From positions 1 to 35,987 of the IMG/VR virus record IMGVR_UViG_3300043436_000801: DNA of 35,987 nucleotides; one strand, written 5' to 3'. Source of the DNA: a virus. The notes under the pieces are model-generated. The model had not been told where the DNA came from and searched no databases. It saw nothing but the letters and a program-made list of their open reading frames with translations. Of the stretch, positions 32,322-35,987 are shown in pieces (positions within the stretch are counted from its first letter, which is position 1; the number at the start of each line of letters is the position of its first letter). The translations under genes were made by a program, and so were the position numbers.

Positions 32322-35300
32322 TATCCTAATGTATTAATTAAACAGTTTTTAATAACTTCCTGAACTTCAGCATTCGTAACTTGCTCGTTTCCAACTATTT
32401 CCGATCTAAGTTCCTTAGCTTCTTTTACAGCAGCGCCGATATTAATCAGGTATGGGTTAACATATCCAAAAATATCATATATCCTCTTACTTAAATATAC
32501 GTATGTTTTAGGAGCGGGCGAGTTAAAACTAGAAACTCCTTCAGTAGTTTTCTGTACACCTCCTGTATAAGGACTAATCATATTTCCTACAATAGGAGAC
32601 TCCGTCTTTCCGTAACCTAAGAACGGCAACCCTACACCATTTACATCAAAAACAACTTCTACATTAGGATCTTCAGCAAGACTCTTTAATTGCTGTAGCT
32701 GTTTTTCTATAAGATCTATATTCTTACTGTAAGTAGCATCGGTAATAAAGTCCTCATTTGACAAAGCATATCTTTCTTTGCTTTTACTGGTTATACCGAA
32801 GACATTTTTAGCTTCAATTTCACCTGATTCTACTAGGTCTAATAACACAGACGGCGCGTAGAAACTATAGCTCTCTGATTTACTAGGTTTATCAGAAGGT
32901 CTGGTATCATTGACCACAAACACTTTAGTCTTACCGGCTTTTTTAGCTTGTGCAATCTGTTGTTTAACTGCAGCTATAAACTCAGCTTTTTTCATACTAC
33001 GTATATTATAGACTTGTAAATCTGATCTATATGTAGTAGGTGTTATAAACGATCTAGAACCAGGGTCAAATGTGTAGAAGCTACCGTACACTTTCATAAT
33101 AGGTCTTATAGATGTATCTACTTCTATAACCTGAGCATTCTCATCTTCAACTGTAACTTTGTACATACCGTTGAACATAGAGACATACTGATCCATAAAA
33201 GTATCCATCAACTTTTCAGACCTTTGTATCTGGTCATGGTACCACTGCAATGACTTATCTTGCATTGCCGCATAAGTATTAGTAGGTACTATTCTACCAA
33301 GACTCAGTTGTCCTTTTCCATCTACGCCGCTCTGTAAGAAAGCAAACAGAGGGAATCTTTGGAATAAGTTACTGATAATCATATTGTCTACATCGTTATC
33401 TACCTTTTTAATATTAGGGTTAGATAACTTTTGTATCTGCTCGTGGTAGATATTGATTGTATCTGAATCAAGCATCAATTCTTCTAGGCGAAGATTAATA
33501 ACTCCTGCAGTTCTTCTAGAATACAATGATGACAATACAGTAAATACGCTACTTAATTCAGGATGTTTAGCTGAGATAAACTCAATCTGTTTAGCAAAAC
33601 CATTGAGATCCTTAAACATAAAGTCTACATTGCCTGACTGAATCATTGCCATGTCTCTAAGAAACTCTTCATAAATCATGAAAGGTTTATTTAGATTCTC
33701 ATCAAGAATAGTAGATAACTCGTATCTAGACTTATGATCCTCTGAATTTATATACGCCTCAAAAGGAATCATAGAACGTAGAGTCTCTCTGTTATATACA
33801 AACTTCACATACTTGTGGAAGTTTATTAGATCGTCTACACTATCATTAAAATACTGACCGGATACGGGCGCAACACCAGGAACTCCTTTTGTCTCAGTTA
33901 CTTCTGCATACTTTCTATTATCATAATCAGACCTGACAGTTTTCAAATCCACATGCAGAACTCCGTCTTTTACAAATACTCCACCTCTTGACAGGGACAG
34001 TGCTCTTTCTACTGGGAACGACGCTACTGAACCACTAACGTTCAAACCTTTGAACATCTTCAAAGGATCAAATCCTTTTAGTAACGCTAGACTATATTGT
34101 TGGTAGATATAGTTTGTAAAGTCATCAATGAATCTATTAGCTAACGCAGCATAGTCTTTAAACTTACCACCGTAATCCTCTTGAATATCATCTGGCAACG
34201 TTGAAAAAGATGATCTAAGTTTTTTATATAGTTTCTGATCTGTTCTAATTGGGAAAAGACTTTCAAAAACAGCATCAAAATCAATAAACTTAATAAAGCT
34301 TCCAATAGGTGAGTTGTTTATAATATCATTTACTACTGAAGCATTTAGTCTCTTTTCTTTGTTTAGGACCTTTATGTTTTCAAGCTTAGACTTTATTTCA
34401 AACATGCTAGGGAGCTTCTTTGTATCAAAGTTCAACCCTTGCTGGATTTCGGTAATAGCTTTAGACATCTCCTCGATTTCTATAAAGTGCAAGAAGACCT
34501 GTAGCTGCTCTAGATCGTTAGGTTTATCTAACTGTTTTTCTAGATTTTCTTGACTAAAGTTTTCTGTACCATTCAAAAGCTCTGAAACTAACGTATCGTA
34601 TATAGTTTTCTTTAGGAACTTGTTTGAGAATTGCTCAGCTTTAAATGCATCCGGATCAATATCCTGTTCTCTTAAATGGTTATTTAATGCAGGACTATTA
34701 GATAGGATTTCTCTTCTAGCTTGTACTCTAAACATATTAGTACCAGCTGCTTCTACACCAAGAGATTTAGCAAAAGCACTCTTAATGTTTCTTTGCTTCT
34801 CTACATACTCCTTAATAATAGGTTGTGATAAGAAATACACAGCTTGCTTAGGTGGAACACCTGCTTGGAACATAAACAGAAGTATCGGCACTATTTCCTG
34901 ATTACCCTGGATATCAAATATCCATGAGTCTTTAGCTACGTCTACAGTACCGTTTATAACTTGAGATATTAACTTAGAAATTCTGTGTACGCCATCAGCA
35001 CCATACAAACCTGACAAGGATATCTCATCCCGCATAGTTTTGTTAAAATCTATACCACCTCTGAATGTCTGTATAATAGAATAACCAGAATCAGGCTTAT
35101 CTTTCTTAGCACCTAGAGTTACAACTTTTTCCATATAAGCACCTACTCTGCTGAGTACTGTGTTATATGTATTAGTAACTGCAGCTATACCCAAGCTTCG
35201 CATACCGATATTGTTAGAACCTAACTTGTATCGGTTAAATCCTAACTCGAATATCTTAGTAGCGGTTATTCTCTTCTTGCCTTTACTGTCATAGAAAGTT

Positions 35301-35987
35301 TCACCGTTACCATTCTTATATCTGTCATACTTAGAATACTTGCTTAGGTTTTCTGAGTAAGGTTTAAGTACAGATGTGCTGTTTGGTGTAATGAAGTCTA
35401 CAAAGTTTTCCTCCATAGACGCAATATCTACAATAGCAAACATCAAATCATTCTCTACTGCTTTAGATGATGCAGATGCAATATCTTCAATTACAGTATC
35501 GATCTCAGCGAACGTTGGATTGATTTCCTCATTAAAGATTTTCTGTACTTGAGCAGAAAGATTTCTAGACTTGTTATAAAGATTACTTAGAATAAACTTA
35601 ATATCATGTAACTCTTCGTGCAAAAACTCTAAATTATCTGCGGTTACGTTAGCAAAGTCTCCCCAAATCTGATCCTTAAGATCCTCTTTTTTAGCTTTAT
35701 ATTCTAAGATTACTTTGTATAGATCCTCTTGTTTCGTATCTAAATCAAAAGCTTTAACCTTTTCAAATAGAGTATCTAAGTGCTCGTAAAGATCTTTTAG
35801 GAGTTGTTTATTGCCTTCTAGTCTTTTTACAGCACTAGGATCATGAGTCAAAAGTTTTACGCTCTTACCTATTACTTTTAGGTTAGGGAACATCAAAGAC
35901 AGTTTATCAATGTCAAAGTCTGATCCTGACTTAGCTACAATATCTGCAGGAAGGATAATCATATTACCAGCATTCTCTGGTAAGAAT
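32321..35987 (-). CDS. Virion RNA polymerase-like giant protein, C-terminal part (5' partial)
   Basis: The frame stays open to the right edge, so the ATG at 35962 is probably internal and the gene starts outside. The first visible residues (LPENAGNMIILPADIVAK, then SGSDFDIDKLSL) contain DFDID at nt 35906-35920. This fits the three-Asp metal-binding motif (DxDxD) of the double-psi beta-barrel in the large crAss-like phage RNA polymerase. More than 1200 residues follow, mostly helical, ending in an alpha/beta region with VEVVFDVNGVGLPFLGYGK. The enzyme would be ejected with the genome to transcribe early genes. Identification rests on one motif plus context. Confidence 0.7.
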   Translation of the reverse strand, partial: FLPENAGNMIILPADIVAKSGSDFDIDKLSLMFPNLKVIGKSVKLLTHDPSAVKRLEGNKQLLKDLYEHLDTLFEKVKAFDLDTKQEDLYKVILEYKAKKEDLKDQIWGDFANVTADNLEFLHEELHDIKFILSNLYNKSRNLSAQVQKIFNEEINPTFAEIDTVIEDIASASSKAVENDLMFAIVDIASMEENFVDFITPNSTSVLKPYSENLSKYSKYDRYKNGNGETFYDSKGKKRITATKIFELGFNRYKLGSNNIGMRSLGIAAVTNTYNTVLSRVGAYMEKVVTLGAKKDKPDSGYSIIQTFRGGIDFNKTMRDEISLSGLYGADGVHRISKLISQVINGTVDVAKDSWIFDIQGNQEIVPILLFMFQAGVPPKQAVYFLSQPIIKEYVEKQRNIKSAFAKSLGVEAAGTNMFRVQARREILSNSPALNNHLREQDIDPDAFKAEQFSNKFLKKTIYDTLVSELLNGTENFSQENLEKQLDKPNDLEQLQVFLHFIEIEEMSKAITEIQQGLNFDTKKLPSMFEIKSKLENIKVLNKEKRLNASVVNDIINNSPIGSFIKFIDFDAVFESLFPIRTDQKLYKKLRSSFSTLPDDIQEDYGGKFKDYAALANRFIDDFTNYIYQQYSLALLKGFDPLKMFKGLNVSGSVASFPVERALSLSRGGVFVKDGVLHVDLKTVRSDYDNRKYAEVTETKGVPGVAPVSGQYFNDSVDDLINFHKYVKFVYNRETLRSMIPFEAYINSEDHKSRYELSTILDENLNKPFMIYEEFLRDMAMIQSGNVDFMFKDLNGFAKQIEFISAKHPELSSVFTVLSSLYSRRTAGVINLRLEELMLDSDTINIYHEQIQKLSNPNIKKVDNDVDNMIISNLFQRFPLFAFLQSGVDGKGQLSLGRIVPTNTYAAMQDKSLQWYHDQIQRSEKLMDTFMDQYVSMFNGMYKVTVEDENAQVIEVDTSIRPIMKVYGSFYTFDPGSRSFITPTTYRSDLQVYNIRSMKKAEFIAAVKQQIAQAKKAGKTKVFVVNDTRPSDKPSKSESYSFYAPSVLLDLVESGEIEAKNVFGITSKSKERYALSNEDFITDATYSKNIDLIEKQLQQLKSLAEDPNVEVVFDVNGVGLPFLGYGKTESPIVGNMISPYTGGVQKTTEGVSSFNSPAPKTYVYLSKRIYDIFGYVNPYLINIGAAVKEAKELRSEIVGNEQVTNAEVQEVIKNCLINTLG

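Noticed and set aside
32321-35962. ATG at 35962 as the true start of the RNA polymerase-like gene
   Set aside because: The frame continues to the window edge with plausible residues, and the catalytic triad would otherwise lie only 14 residues from the start.
24232-35987. Genome-wide stop-codon reassignment
   Set aside because: Long genes here run without internal stops and all three stops are used as normal gene ends, so no reassignment operates in this window despite the suppressor-like tRNA.
1-35987. CRISPR array, insertion sequence, integrase or attachment site
   Set aside because: No regular spaced repeats, transposase or recombinase motifs, or tRNA-end duplications were seen.

Overview
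The window looks like part of a tailed double-stranded DNA phage genome of the crAss-like group (Crassvirales). No search could be run, so this rests on recognised motifs and gene order. The evidence is: a compact low-GC genome with almost no intergenic DNA; a replication block with family B DNA polymerase, DnaB-type helicase, DnaG-type primase, SF2 helicase, uracil-DNA glycosylase and Sak4-like ATPase; and a converging block of giant proteins, one carrying the DFDID triad expected of the virion RNA polymerase of this group. A Bacteroidetes host fits two things. Several promoters match the Bacteroides pattern (TTTG, 19-21 bp, TAnnTTTG), and start codons are preceded by A/T-rich leaders such as AAAATTATG rather than Shine-Dalgarno sequences.

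Layout. Positions 1-1930 (+): the 3' end of a radical-SAM gene resembling spore photoproduct lyase, small genes including a cyclic-phosphate-processing receiver-domain protein, and one tRNA whose anticodon reads as UUA (an ochre suppressor). Positions 1927-3158 (-): a small acidic protein coupled to a calcineurin-like phosphoesterase. Positions 3206-8003 (+): small unknown genes, an HNH-type protein, an SF2 helicase, membrane proteins and a NinB-like protein, followed by one antisense gene (7909-8334) that overlaps it. Positions 8360-14626 (+): ung, a DnaA-domain-IV-like protein, a probable helicase-loading protein, helicase, Sak4-like ATPase, probable ssDNA-binding protein, primase and RuvC-like resolvase. 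Positions 14604-18684 (+): a cassette of a MoxR-type AAA ATPase and a zincin/VWA protein, flanked by two proteins that share a helical segment. Positions 18659-24063 (+): RecB-like nuclease, conserved unknowns, DNA polymerase B, two all-alpha NTP-pyrophosphatase-like proteins and two small genes. Positions 24092-35987 (-): a small basic protein and three giant proteins, the last running off the window.

The plus-strand block makes a nearly complete replication and recombination set. Primase, helicase and polymerase drive synthesis. Sak4, SSB, NinB-like, RecB-like and RuvC-like proteins handle recombination. Ung and the two NTP-pyrophosphatase-like proteins would keep uracil or other nucleotides out of the DNA. 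No sliding clamp is visible, but the polymerase ends in a clamp-binding motif, so it may borrow the host clamp. The minus-strand giants are probably packaged in the virion and ejected with the DNA. They carry the RNA polymerase triad, a candidate nucleotidyltransferase plus ADP-ribosyltransferase-like domain, and a zincin protease motif. The plus and minus blocks meet at a symmetric bidirectional terminator near 24,075.

There is no stretch over 300 bases without a gene; the longest gap (about 115 bases) holds the tRNA. No CRISPR array, insertion sequence, integrase or attachment site was seen.
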